A DNA stretch of 64,000 bases, taken from the NCBI GenBank assembly GCA_029210465.1, contig JARGDL010000004.1, forward strand, positions 1 to 64,000, given 5' to 3'. The translations under genes and the position numbers were made by a program. The notes beneath the pieces were generated by a model. It was given only the letters and a program-made list of their open reading frames with translations. It was not told where the DNA came from and made no database searches. This document shows, in pieces, positions 56,370 to 64,000 of this stretch (position 1 is the first letter of the stretch; the number at the start of each line of letters is the position of its first letter). Origin of the DNA: Stygiobacter electus (GTDB taxonomy: Bacteria; Bacteroidota; Ignavibacteria; Ignavibacteriales; Melioribacteraceae).

Positions 56370-57752
56370 ATGTTCAACTTAATACCACAATGGGCAGAGC
56401 ATTATGATGAATTTTGGAAAGCTATAAAAATTCGTAACATTTGGTTTATCAAATTAAGATACATCGCCGTATTGCTTCTTTTCATGTTTTTAATTTTGGG
56501 ACAAACTTTATTAAACTTTAATTTAAATTCTTTTCAAATAAAAGTAATAGTAATTACTGATGTGTTGATATTATTATGCAATATTGTTTTTGATGTAATT
56601 AACAAAAAAACCGATTATAATTCTTCAAAACTTGGTTGCATGAAAATTTCGATTTTAATGATGACAATTGATTTATTTTTCCTTTCAATCTTAGTGTATA
56701 TAACTGGATTATTCTTTTCACCTTTATATTTATTATATGTATTCCACATGATTATTGGTAGTTTAATTCTTCCCGGTAGTTTAGTTTATTTATATGCTGT
56801 AATATTATCAATAGTCAATTCTGTTTTATCTTTTTTTATGCATTATTCTGTTATTCCAAAATTTACAATTTATGGATTAGTGCAACATTTGAATGATCAT
56901 TCTATCGGATATGAAATTTTATTCTCAATCGTTTTTACTTTTGTTTTAATTACAATAGTTTATTTAACGAATAATATTGCAAAGGAATTATATCAACGTG
57001 AAAAAGAATTAAGAATTTCTTTAGAAAAGCTAAATGATGCTGAAATTGCAAAACAAAAATATACTTTGGGAATAGTGCATGAAATTAAATCACCAATTGT
57101 AGCAGTGAAATCAATTTTAGATTTGTTGATAGGAAAATTTATTGCACCGATTGATCCTTTAGTTGAAGAAAAATTATCCCGTGCTAAAGAAAGAAGTGAA
57201 GAGGCAATAGATCTTATTAATGACGTTTTAAAATTTTCTAAAATTAAACTTTTGGAACTCGAACAGACAGAAATATTTTCTCTTGATGAATTAATAAAAA
57301 TAATTATTGACCAACACACAGAAGAATTAAATAATAAATCCATTTCACTTAACTATAAATTTATAACTAAAAAAAGCCTGAAGATTAAAGGTGATAGAAC
57401 ACTCATTGAATTAGCTTTTTCAAATTTAATTTCAAACTCAATAAAATTTACAAACGAAAAAGGAAGTATTTTTATAATACTCAACGAAACAGAAAAAACA
57501 ATTGAAGCTGAAATAAGTGATGATGGAATTGGTATTCCAGAAAATGAAATCAGTAAAATATTTGGTCAATTGTATCGGGCTTCAAATGCAAGAAAAGAGG
57601 GAATTGAAGGAAGTGGTATGGGCTTATCAATTGTAAAAGAAATTATTGAAAAACATTCAGGAGTTATTAAAATTTTAAGTCCTTCAAAGATTGGCAAATT
57701 AAATACGCCCGGTACAACAGTTTTAATTTCATTGCCAAAATATTTGGATTAG
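56370..57752 (+). CDS. Membrane histidine kinase with N-terminal multi-TM domain
   Basis: The 460-residue protein has five or six hydrophobic segments (about residues 28-205), a short coiled coil, HisKA with His237 (LGIVHEIKSPIVAVK) and HATPase with NLISNSIKFT and GSGMGLSIVKEI. No periplasmic sensor domain is seen, so the membrane part may sense directly, as in 7TM- or MASE-type kinases. It follows the terminator of the hyd run and therefore is a separate unit. Its 3' end overlaps the convergent ispE by four bases. Confidence 0.9.
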   Translation: MFNLIPQWAEHYDEFWKAIKIRNIWFIKLRYIAVLLLFMFLILGQTLLNFNLNSFQIKVIVITDVLILLCNIVFDVINKKTDYNSSKLGCMKISILMMTIDLFFLSILVYITGLFFSPLYLLYVFHMIIGSLILPGSLVYLYAVILSIVNSVLSFFMHYSVIPKFTIYGLVQHLNDHSIGYEILFSIVFTFVLITIVYLTNNIAKELYQREKELRISLEKLNDAEIAKQKYTLGIVHEIKSPIVAVKSILDLLIGKFIAPIDPLVEEKLSRAKERSEEAIDLINDVLKFSKIKLLELEQTEIFSLDELIKIIIDQHTEELNNKSISLNYKFITKKSLKIKGDRTLIELAFSNLISNSIKFTNEKGSIFIILNETEKTIEAEISDDGIGIPENEISKIFGQLYRASNARKEGIEGSGMGLSIVKEIIEKHSGVIKILSPSKIGKLNTPGTTVLISLPKYLD

Positions 57753-58591
57753 TTTTCATGGGTTGAAATAAACGTAAAATAATTTTTTGGAAGCTCTTCT
57801 AATAAACCTTTTATTTTTTGAACATCAGGGAAAATTCCATATACCGTTGAACCTGTTCCAGACATTGATGAAAACAAAGCACCATTCTTGTACATCTTTT
57901 CTTTTATGATTTTTATCTCTGGATATTTTTCGAAAACATAATTTTCAAAATCATTTTCAAAAATATTTTTATATGAATTAAAATCATTTTTATGATTTGT
58001 TAAAAAATTATTGAATTCAATTTCTTGATTCGATGATTTGACAAATGAAAAAGCTTCTTTTGTAGAAATTTTAATTTTAGGATTTACAATTAAAATAGGT
58101 TTATTGATTTCAAAATCAATTTGTTCTAAAATTTCTCCACGAGATTTACCAATTGCTGGTTTCGCTTTTATAAAAAAGGGGACGTCACTTCCTAAATCAA
58201 GAGCTAACTCTAATAGTTTTTCATATCTAAAATTCAAAGAATAAAGTTCATTTAACGAAATTAAAGTCGCAGCTGCATCAGAACTTCCACCGCCTAATCC
58301 AGCTTCAGACGGAATATTTTTTAATAACTCAATTTTTACATTTAGTCTTTTCTTGGTTTCTTTTTCTAAAATATTTTTTGCTTTTACTACTAAATTATTA
58401 TCATCGTTTGGAATATTTGGATTATCGCATTGAAAAGAAAAATTTCCTGCTAATTCAAATTTTAAAACATCATATAAATCATTAATTGGATAGAATAATG
58501 TTGAAAGATTGTGGTATCCATCCCTTCTTTTTGAAACTACTTTTAATCCAATATTAATTTTAGCTGGAGCTTTAATTTCAATGTAACGCAT
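57749..58591 (-). CDS. ispE: 4-diphosphocytidyl-2-C-methyl-D-erythritol kinase
   Basis: The 280-residue GHMP kinase has APAKINIGLKV at the N-terminus, the ATP-binding PSEAGLGGGSSDAAATL loop and the C-terminal SGTGSTVYGIF motif. It phosphorylates CDP-ME in the MEP isoprenoid pathway. ATG at 58591 is preferred to the TTG codon before it. It overlaps the end of the upstream methyltransferase gene by 14 bases, so both are co-translated. Confidence 0.95.
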   Translation of the reverse strand: MRYIEIKAPAKINIGLKVVSKRRDGYHNLSTLFYPINDLYDVLKFELAGNFSFQCDNPNIPNDDNNLVVKAKNILEKETKKRLNVKIELLKNIPSEAGLGGGSSDAAATLISLNELYSLNFRYEKLLELALDLGSDVPFFIKAKPAIGKSRGEILEQIDFEINKPILIVNPKIKISTKEAFSFVKSSNQEIEFNNFLTNHKNDFNSYKNIFENDFENYVFEKYPEIKIIKEKMYKNGALFSSMSGTGSTVYGIFPDVQKIKGLLEELPKNYFTFISTHEN

Positions 58592-59456
58592 CAATAAAGC
58601 CTTTTATTTCTTTAATATGATCTGGATTTGAACCACAGCAACTGCCGATAAATTTTGGATTGTATGGAATAAAATTCGAAACAATGATTTTATAGTCATT
58701 TGGTGTGATTGAACAAACAATTTTTTGATCTTTAAAATCACCCCCGCAATTAAAATAGAAACCCCAATTATCAGGTAAATTAATTTTATCAATGTTTGAC
58801 AAAAGGGAATCGTGTTTAATACAATTAAAGCCAATTAATTCTGGTTTGTAAACTGATATAATTTCAACAATATCTTTTACAGATTCACCACTCAAAATTT
58901 TAAAGTTATTTGTAAAAAATAAATTCATAGCAAATGGAATTTTATTTTCAAAGCAAAATTTTGAAATAATTTCTATTTCATCTAAATGAGATTGTGTTTC
59001 ATTCCAAATTAAATCAACGCCATTTTCATATAATAATTCAATATGTTTTTTATGATTGTATTCAAGATCAAATTTTGAAACTGTTCTTTCACTTTGATAG
59101 CAATCTTCAGCAGGAGCATTTGAACCTGCAATCAAAATATTTTCATTTGCAACAACATTTTTTACTAGCTGAACGCTTCTCTTAACTAATTCATTGTTTG
59201 AAATGTCAATTGAACTTTTCTTTTTTGCAAGTGGATTTGTTCTGAATGTGTTTGTTGTAATTATTTCAGCTCCAGCCTCAATATATTCACGATGAACTTG
59301 TTCAACAATTTTTGGCTTAGTAATATTTAAATATGAAAACCATAAATGTTCGTCTGGTGTAAAACCTTTTTCTTCTAAGTATGTTCCTAAAGCTCCATCA
59401 AGAATTAACGGCTTATTTTTTTCTTTATAAATTTCTGAAAAAGATTTCTTACTCAT
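58578..59456 (-). CDS. Homocysteine S-methyltransferase family protein
   Basis: The 292-residue TIM-barrel protein begins LILDGALGTYLEEKG and has IITTNTFRTNP, a first zinc ligand in IGFNC and the paired Cys in GSCCGSNPDHI. This is the zinc site of the Hcy-binding family (MmuM, BHMT, MetH N-domain). It would transfer a methyl group to homocysteine, from S-methylmethionine or similar; the donor cannot be read. It overlaps both ispE and the glycosyltransferase gene by a few bases. Confidence 0.9.
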   Translation of the reverse strand: MSKKSFSEIYKEKNKPLILDGALGTYLEEKGFTPDEHLWFSYLNITKPKIVEQVHREYIEAGAEIITTNTFRTNPLAKKKSSIDISNNELVKRSVQLVKNVVANENILIAGSNAPAEDCYQSERTVSKFDLEYNHKKHIELLYENGVDLIWNETQSHLDEIEIISKFCFENKIPFAMNLFFTNNFKILSGESVKDIVEIISVYKPELIGFNCIKHDSLLSNIDKINLPDNWGFYFNCGGDFKDQKIVCSITPNDYKIIVSNFIPYNPKFIGSCCGSNPDHIKEIKGFIDALH

Positions 59457-60493
59457 CTTATTAATTTATTCCTTTTAATTAATGATTCAATTTTTTTCAT
59501 TATAGCTTCGTTTGGTAAATTCAAGAAACATTCATGCTTTCTTGGACAAACAAGTAAATTGCAAACAATGCAATCTAATTCGGGTAAATTAATCCATTCA
59601 TGTTTTTCACCAAAAGGACCTTGAAGTTCTGGAGCGGTTGGTCCATGAATACTTAATACAGGTGTTCCAATAGCAGTTGAAATATGCATTGGTCCACTAT
59701 CATTTGCTATTAAAAATTTGCATTTTGAAATTAATCCTGCCATTTGTTGAATAGTAGTATCGGGTGAAAGTGTAGCTTTACCCTTTAATAAAGAAAATAG
59801 TTTTTGAGAATCTTCTTCATCGCCTTTACCCCAAATAATTAAAATTTTTGCATTATATTTTTTTATTACTAATTCAGCAATTTCAGCAAATTTTTCTGGA
59901 TCACATTTTTTTGATTGCCAACTTCCGGTAGTAGAAATTCCAACAACAAAATCATCACTTGAAAATGTTTTATCAAAAAAATTATTAGCATAAATTTTTG
60001 CTTCATCTGATAGAGTAAATAATAAATTTTGATATTTAGTTGTGAACCCAAATTTATCTAAAACTTTTAAGTGCAAAATCGCATTGTGCCATTTAGCTCT
60101 TTCAGACGGGCCATAAAAATTATATGCATATTTTCTTCCACGAAAAGGGAAACCAATTCTAAATTTTGCATTAGAAAAAAAAGTAATCTGAGCAGAACTT
60201 GGATTTCCAAAAAAATCAAAAACCAAATCATACTTTTCTTTTCTTACTTTAAAAGCAAGCTTAATTCTGTTCCATAAACTTTTTTTATCAAAGATCAAAA
60301 CATTGTTTATTTGATTAAGTCCAACTAATCCAAATGAAGAAGGTTTTTCAACTAAATAATCAATTTGAGCATTTGGGAAATCTTCACGTAAATTATCAAC
60401 AACAATTGTCGAACATATTACATCCCCAATTCCTCTTAATTTTACAATTAAAATTTTTTTAATTTCTTTTTTGGGAATAAAATCATTTTCCAA
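59453..60493 (-). CDS. Glycosyltransferase family 9 (heptosyltransferase-like)
   Basis: The 346-residue protein has the GT9 pattern: ILIVKLRGIGDVICST at the N-terminus, LVFDFFGNPSSAQI, a second Rossmann half with VVGISTTGSWQSKK and IANDSGPMHISTAIGTP, and a C-terminal CNLLVCPRKHECF Cys set. GT9 enzymes add heptose or other sugars to the LPS core. The Gram-negative setting fits. It overlaps the Hcy methyltransferase gene by ATGA. Confidence 0.92.
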   Translation of the reverse strand: MENDFIPKKEIKKILIVKLRGIGDVICSTIVVDNLREDFPNAQIDYLVEKPSSFGLVGLNQINNVLIFDKKSLWNRIKLAFKVRKEKYDLVFDFFGNPSSAQITFFSNAKFRIGFPFRGRKYAYNFYGPSERAKWHNAILHLKVLDKFGFTTKYQNLLFTLSDEAKIYANNFFDKTFSSDDFVVGISTTGSWQSKKCDPEKFAEIAELVIKKYNAKILIIWGKGDEEDSQKLFSLLKGKATLSPDTTIQQMAGLISKCKFLIANDSGPMHISTAIGTPVLSIHGPTAPELQGPFGEKHEWINLPELDCIVCNLLVCPRKHECFLNLPNEAIMKKIESLIKRNKLIR

Positions 60494-60563
60494 TTTTTTT
60501 CTCGCTTATAAAATATTTTCTTAATTTGAATACAAATTTAGATAACAATTCTTAGAGGAAAAA

Positions 60564-61388
60564 ATGAATTTCAATGGTAAAACAGTAATAATAACAGGCG
60601 GGGCAATGGGAATTGGTTTTGCAACGGCAAAAAGATTGATTCACGAAGGTGCGATAGTAACTATTTGGGATATTAATGAAAATGAACTTCATAATGCGAA
60701 AAAAGAATTAGAGAAAACTGGTGGTAAAGTTTTTTCTTATGTAGTCGATGTTACAGACAAAGAAAAAATCAAACAACTTGTTCAAAAAGCTATTACAGAT
60801 ATGGGGAGAATTGATGTTTTGATTAACAATGCTGGTTATGTGAAAAAAGGTAATTTAATTGATCAACCTTTTGAAGTATGGGAAAAAACCATTGATATTA
60901 ATTTGACTTCAGTGATTTATTTAACTCAACTTGTTTTGCCATATATGTATCAAAATAATTTTGGACATATAGTGAATATTTCTTCCGCATCTGGATTTTT
61001 AGGTGTTGCGGGGTTATCAGTTTACGCAGCAACAAAATGGGCTGTTTGGGGATTAACTGAATCACTACGTTTTGAAACAATGAAAGCAAATAAAAATATT
61101 AAATGGACATCTATTCACCCAAGTTATCTTGCAAAAGGATTGTTTGAAGGAGCTAAGTTGAATTTTCTTGGAAATTTAATTGTACCGCTTGTTAAAAGTC
61201 ATGATATTATTGCAAAAGCAATTGTAGAAGATGCATTGAAAAAAGAAAAATTTTGTGTAAGAAGACCACGTAGTTTACGTTTAGCTATTATTCTTCGTGG
61301 TTTATTACCAGACTTTCTTTTCCAGAAAATTGTTTTATTAATGGGTGTTCATAAAAGTATGGATGAATTCAAAGGAAGAGAAAACTAA
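60564..61388 (+). CDS. Short-chain dehydrogenase/reductase
   Basis: The 274-residue SDR has TGGAMGIGFATAKR, DINENEL at the end of strand 2 (which suggests NAD), LINNAGYVKKG, and the catalytic Ser and YxxxK in NISSASGFLG and SVYAATKWAV. A hydrophobic C-terminal region (IILRGLLPDFLFQKIVLLMG) may bind membrane or lipid. AGAGGA precedes the ATG. The substrate is unknown. It overlaps the convergent RqcH-like gene by four bases. Confidence 0.9.
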   Translation: MNFNGKTVIITGGAMGIGFATAKRLIHEGAIVTIWDINENELHNAKKELEKTGGKVFSYVVDVTDKEKIKQLVQKAITDMGRIDVLINNAGYVKKGNLIDQPFEVWEKTIDINLTSVIYLTQLVLPYMYQNNFGHIVNISSASGFLGVAGLSVYAATKWAVWGLTESLRFETMKANKNIKWTSIHPSYLAKGLFEGAKLNFLGNLIVPLVKSHDIIAKAIVEDALKKEKFCVRRPRSLRLAIILRGLLPDFLFQKIVLLMGVHKSMDEFKGREN

Positions 61389-62971
61389 TCTTCAACATAA
61401 ACACAATCATCTGGAATTCCTGGTTTTACAAGTAAAACATTTTCTTTAAGTACTGAAACTTGACCAGGTTCATGTCGTGAATTTTTAACAACATATTTTT
61501 TTAATGTGTATGTTACTGAGGCAAGCTTTGATGTTTTGGCTTTGCTGTAGAAGGCTGTTATTGATGCGGCTTTTTCTAAAATGTTTTTTGGTATTGCCTC
61601 TTTAGTATTTTCAACTCTTAAAACACCATGTGAACCAGCAACTGATCTAGCATGAAACCAAAAATCATTTTGCTTTGCAAATTTTGTTGTAAGTTGATCA
61701 TTACTTTTACTATCACGACCAACATAAAAATTATATTTATCCTGGATGATAAAATGTCTGAACGGCAATTTTTCTTTTTTCTCTTCAATCATATTTTTGG
61801 TTCTACTAATTTTTAATTGAGTTTTAATTTCTTTAAGACTTTCAAGAGGTATTTCATTTTCAATTTCTTTTTTAATATTAAGTAATGATTCATATTTAGT
61901 TTTAGCTTCATTAAAAAGATGGTTGGATTTTTCAAAATCAATTTTTTCTGAACGTGATTTTTCGAAGTAATAATTCACATTTTGTTGTGGTGTTAACTTT
62001 GGATCGAGCTTAATTTTTATTTCTCCATTTTTTATCCAATCATAAAGTGAAATCTCTTTCAAACCTTTGTTTAATAAATTTATATTATTAAGTAATAGCT
62101 CACCTATATGTCGATATTCATTTTCTTTGGATCCCGTTTCAATTCTTACTTTTAAGTTGTTTAACTTGCTTGATAATCTTTCTAATTCTACAGAAATAAA
62201 TTTTTCAATTTCTTTTTTAATCAAATTATAAGAATCAACTTTAAACTCAATTTGAAAATATTTTTCAATAGCATCTAAATATGTATCGAACAATTCAACT
62301 TCAACTTTGTTTTTCTCTGGAATTAGAGAAAGTGGGGTAAACAAAAGTTTGTTGTCAGTGTAATCTATTCCTACGGCAATTTTATCATAAATAAAATCAT
62401 TCAATAAGTTTCCAATTTGTTCAAATTGATTTTGAATTCTCGCTTTTATTTGTTTAGTTAAAAATGGAAGTTTGATAATTTCATCAGCTGGGATTGAATT
62501 TAGTTTATTTATCAAAAAATCATATTCATTAATAAAATCAACATGATGTATTTTTGAAGAAATATTTTTTAATTCTACTTCATCTGATTTTTTAAATGAT
62601 TGTATATTTTCAACATTATAAAAGTAGCAATTCGAGTTTTTGCCGCTGAATGAAATTATTAAATCACCACTACTGCATTGAAAACGAATTAATCTTTCAC
62701 TAAAAGCAATTTGAATATTTTTTATAGTCGTTGGAATAAAACCATTAAAAAAGGAAACAACATTTTTTTTTGCTTTTTTAAAATCTAATTTTTGATGTAT
62801 GTAAAATTCATTCGTATTAATAATTAAACAAAGATTTTTATTGACATCATCATCAATGAGCAGAAATAACTGATCTTTTTCTTGAGTAAAACAATCAATT
62901 ATTTTTTTGTTCTTAAGTTTATTATTTAATTCTATGATTAATCTAAAAAGATAGAGATAATTTTTATACAT
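61385..62971 (-). CDS. rqcH: RqcH/NFACT family protein (ribosome quality control)
   Basis: The 528-residue protein has a divergent NFACT-N region, a central long coiled coil (about 240-400) and a C-terminal NFACT-R (DUF814) domain with FIIQDKYNFYVGRDSKSND, FWFHARSVAGSHGVLRV and KYVVKNSRHEPGQVSV. This order matches RqcH/Rqc2 proteins, which bind stalled large ribosomal subunits and add Ala tails. It overlaps the preceding GlmU-like gene by eight bases. Confidence 0.88.
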   Translation of the reverse strand: MYKNYLYLFRLIIELNNKLKNKKIIDCFTQEKDQLFLLIDDDVNKNLCLIINTNEFYIHQKLDFKKAKKNVVSFFNGFIPTTIKNIQIAFSERLIRFQCSSGDLIISFSGKNSNCYFYNVENIQSFKKSDEVELKNISSKIHHVDFINEYDFLINKLNSIPADEIIKLPFLTKQIKARIQNQFEQIGNLLNDFIYDKIAVGIDYTDNKLLFTPLSLIPEKNKVEVELFDTYLDAIEKYFQIEFKVDSYNLIKKEIEKFISVELERLSSKLNNLKVRIETGSKENEYRHIGELLLNNINLLNKGLKEISLYDWIKNGEIKIKLDPKLTPQQNVNYYFEKSRSEKIDFEKSNHLFNEAKTKYESLLNIKKEIENEIPLESLKEIKTQLKISRTKNMIEEKKEKLPFRHFIIQDKYNFYVGRDSKSNDQLTTKFAKQNDFWFHARSVAGSHGVLRVENTKEAIPKNILEKAASITAFYSKAKTSKLASVTYTLKKYVVKNSRHEPGQVSVLKENVLLVKPGIPDDCVYVED

Positions 62972-64000
62972 CAGTTTTTTCTAAGGTTGATTCTTCATAA
63001 ACTATTTTTAATAATTTGATTTGTGCTTCACTTATATTAATATTTCTTCTTTTCATTACAACTTTAGCTGTTTCCAAAAATTTATTGAATTCATATTTAG
63101 ATACTTTATCTTTCCCGCACCATGAAAATGAAGGTAAATATTTTGGTGGAAAATCATTTGTGAAAATATTGCAGGCAACCCCAAAAATTGAACCTGTATT
63201 TATCTTTGTATTGATAGAAGTTTTTGTATGATCACCTATAATTGCACCAACAAATTGTGAATTTGTAAAAACATTTTTCCCATTTAATAAAACAGAAATT
63301 TTTGAATAATTATTTTTTAAATCACTATTGTTTGTCCCGGCACCAAGATTTATCCATTGTGCCAAATATGAATGTCCTAAAAATCCATCATGTTGTTTAT
63401 TCGAGTATGAATGTATAATAGATTCTTCAATTTCACCACCAACTTTGCAGAATTCACCAATGCTTGTTCCATGATAAATTGATGAATTTGCTTTCACCAA
63501 TGTGTTTTTACCAATATAAATTGGTCCCTTTAAATAAGTATGCGGTAAAATAAGAGCATTATCGTCAATTAAAATTGGTCCGTCAGAAGCATCAAAAAAA
63601 ACGAAAGATGAAACTTTTGCAGTCGAAGAAATAAATATATCTTTTTTATTTACAAAACTATTCAAAGAAAATTTTTTAGTTGACTTATTTGATTTATTTA
63701 TTTTTTCGAAGTCATTAATGATTTCTTGAGAATTATTATTAACCAATTCCCATGGGTAAGTAATTAAAAAATTATCACACAATTGTTTGTTTAGTTTTAA
63801 TGAACTAAAATCAGGTAATCCATTTTTATCGAATTTAATGTTTGAAATATTATCTTTTGAAATAAATGCAGCGATAATATTATTGTCATGCTTAAGAACT
63901 TCATTTACCTTTAATTCTAAAATTAACTTTTTGATAGTCTCATTTATCAATATTCTTCCATTAATGAACAACAAATCTTCATTTGGTAAAGATTTATTAA
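62964..64000 (-). CDS. GlmU-like nucleotidyltransferase/left-handed beta-helix protein, 5' end outside window
   Basis: The frame is open through the right edge (reading NKSLPNEDLLFINGRIL at the entry), so the gene starts beyond the window. The visible 345 residues have an N-terminal part like sugar nucleotidyltransferases of the Bacteroidota GlmU-like group, then hexapeptide repeats (about 125-260) such as LIDDNALILPHTYLKGPIYIG and GEFCKVGGEIEESIIH. The C-terminal helix ends KTDV. It probably handles a UDP- or other sugar for the cell envelope. The TTG at 63974 is not the true start. Confidence 0.85.
   Translation of the reverse strand, partial: NKSLPNEDLLFINGRILINETIKKLILELKVNEVLKHDNNIIAAFISKDNISNIKFDKNGLPDFSSLKLNKQLCDNFLITYPWELVNNNSQEIINDFEKINKSNKSTKKFSLNSFVNKKDIFISSTAKVSSFVFFDASDGPILIDDNALILPHTYLKGPIYIGKNTLVKANSSIYHGTSIGEFCKVGGEIEESIIHSYSNKQHDGFLGHSYLAQWINLGAGTNNSDLKNNYSKISVLLNGKNVFTNSQFVGAIIGDHTKTSINTKINTGSIFGVACNIFTNDFPPKYLPSFSWCGKDKVSKYEFNKFLETAKVVMKRRNINISEAQIKLLKIVYEESTLEKTDV

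Overview
The window reads as a compact, AT-rich chromosome segment of a Bacteroidota/Chlorobi-side bacterium, most plausibly an Ignavibacteria-like anaerobe. The pointers are FloA, ClpC, a CzcA-TolC fused efflux pump, an M64 peptidase, a DUF2807 protein, many hybrid histidine kinases, a PduS/PduT pair and paired [FeFe] hydrogenase operons. This lineage call is inference from gene content; no rRNA or tRNA was seen.

Region 1 (about 1-16.2 kb) is a metal-resistance island, visibly richer in G+C by eye than what follows. It holds a dead and an intact DUF302 gene, a CadC-type ArsR repressor with an inverted-repeat operator, an outer-membrane protein, two degenerate FMN-binding-like secreted proteins, and an overlapping run of genes (methyltransferase, Met-rich protein, lipoprotein, MacB-type permease and ATPase). 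A Zn/Cd/Pb P-type ATPase, a CusA-type RND pump fused to its TolC-like outer-membrane channel, and a CusB-like lipoprotein adaptor follow. Fragments of a second P-type ATPase lie near both ends, so the island has been rearranged.

Region 2 (16.2-29.2 kb) is mostly housekeeping: fluoride channel plus DUF190, UvrD-like helicase, FloA, ClpC, pterin carbinolamine dehydratase, PyrE, M64 peptidase and SpoIIE-type phosphatase. It also has a PduS/PduT pair (electron transfer across a microcompartment shell) and an SDR enzyme.

Region 3 (29.2-36.4 kb) is accessory. A 1263-residue hybrid sensor kinase is followed by a cluster of palindromes built around GCTTTAGC/GCTAAAGC. Two almost identical 174-bp copies and one diverged copy flank a REP-associated tyrosine transposase (RAYT), and then comes a second hybrid kinase.

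Region 4 (36.5-43.9 kb) carries a giant TPR plus triple CbxX-type AAA+ protein whose third ATPase is degenerate, a DUF2807 lipoprotein, PurK, PurE and a cation diffusion facilitator with an unusual metal site.

Region 5 (44.0-56.2 kb) is the most striking part: two complete trimeric [FeFe] hydrogenase gene sets (hydC-hydB-hydA) in one direction, separated by a signalling cassette. The cassette has a sensory [FeFe]-hydrogenase fused to a histidine kinase, a lone receiver, a REC-PAS-kinase and another lone receiver. A rho-independent terminator closes the run. The layout suggests that H2 or redox state is read by the sensor and relayed to a regulator elsewhere, since no DNA-binding output domain is encoded here. 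The two catalytic subunits differ at an H-cluster motif.

Region 6 (56.4-64.0 kb) has a membrane histidine kinase, IspE, a homocysteine S-methyltransferase family protein, a family 9 glycosyltransferase, an SDR enzyme, an RqcH/NFACT-like protein and a GlmU-like protein cut by the window end.
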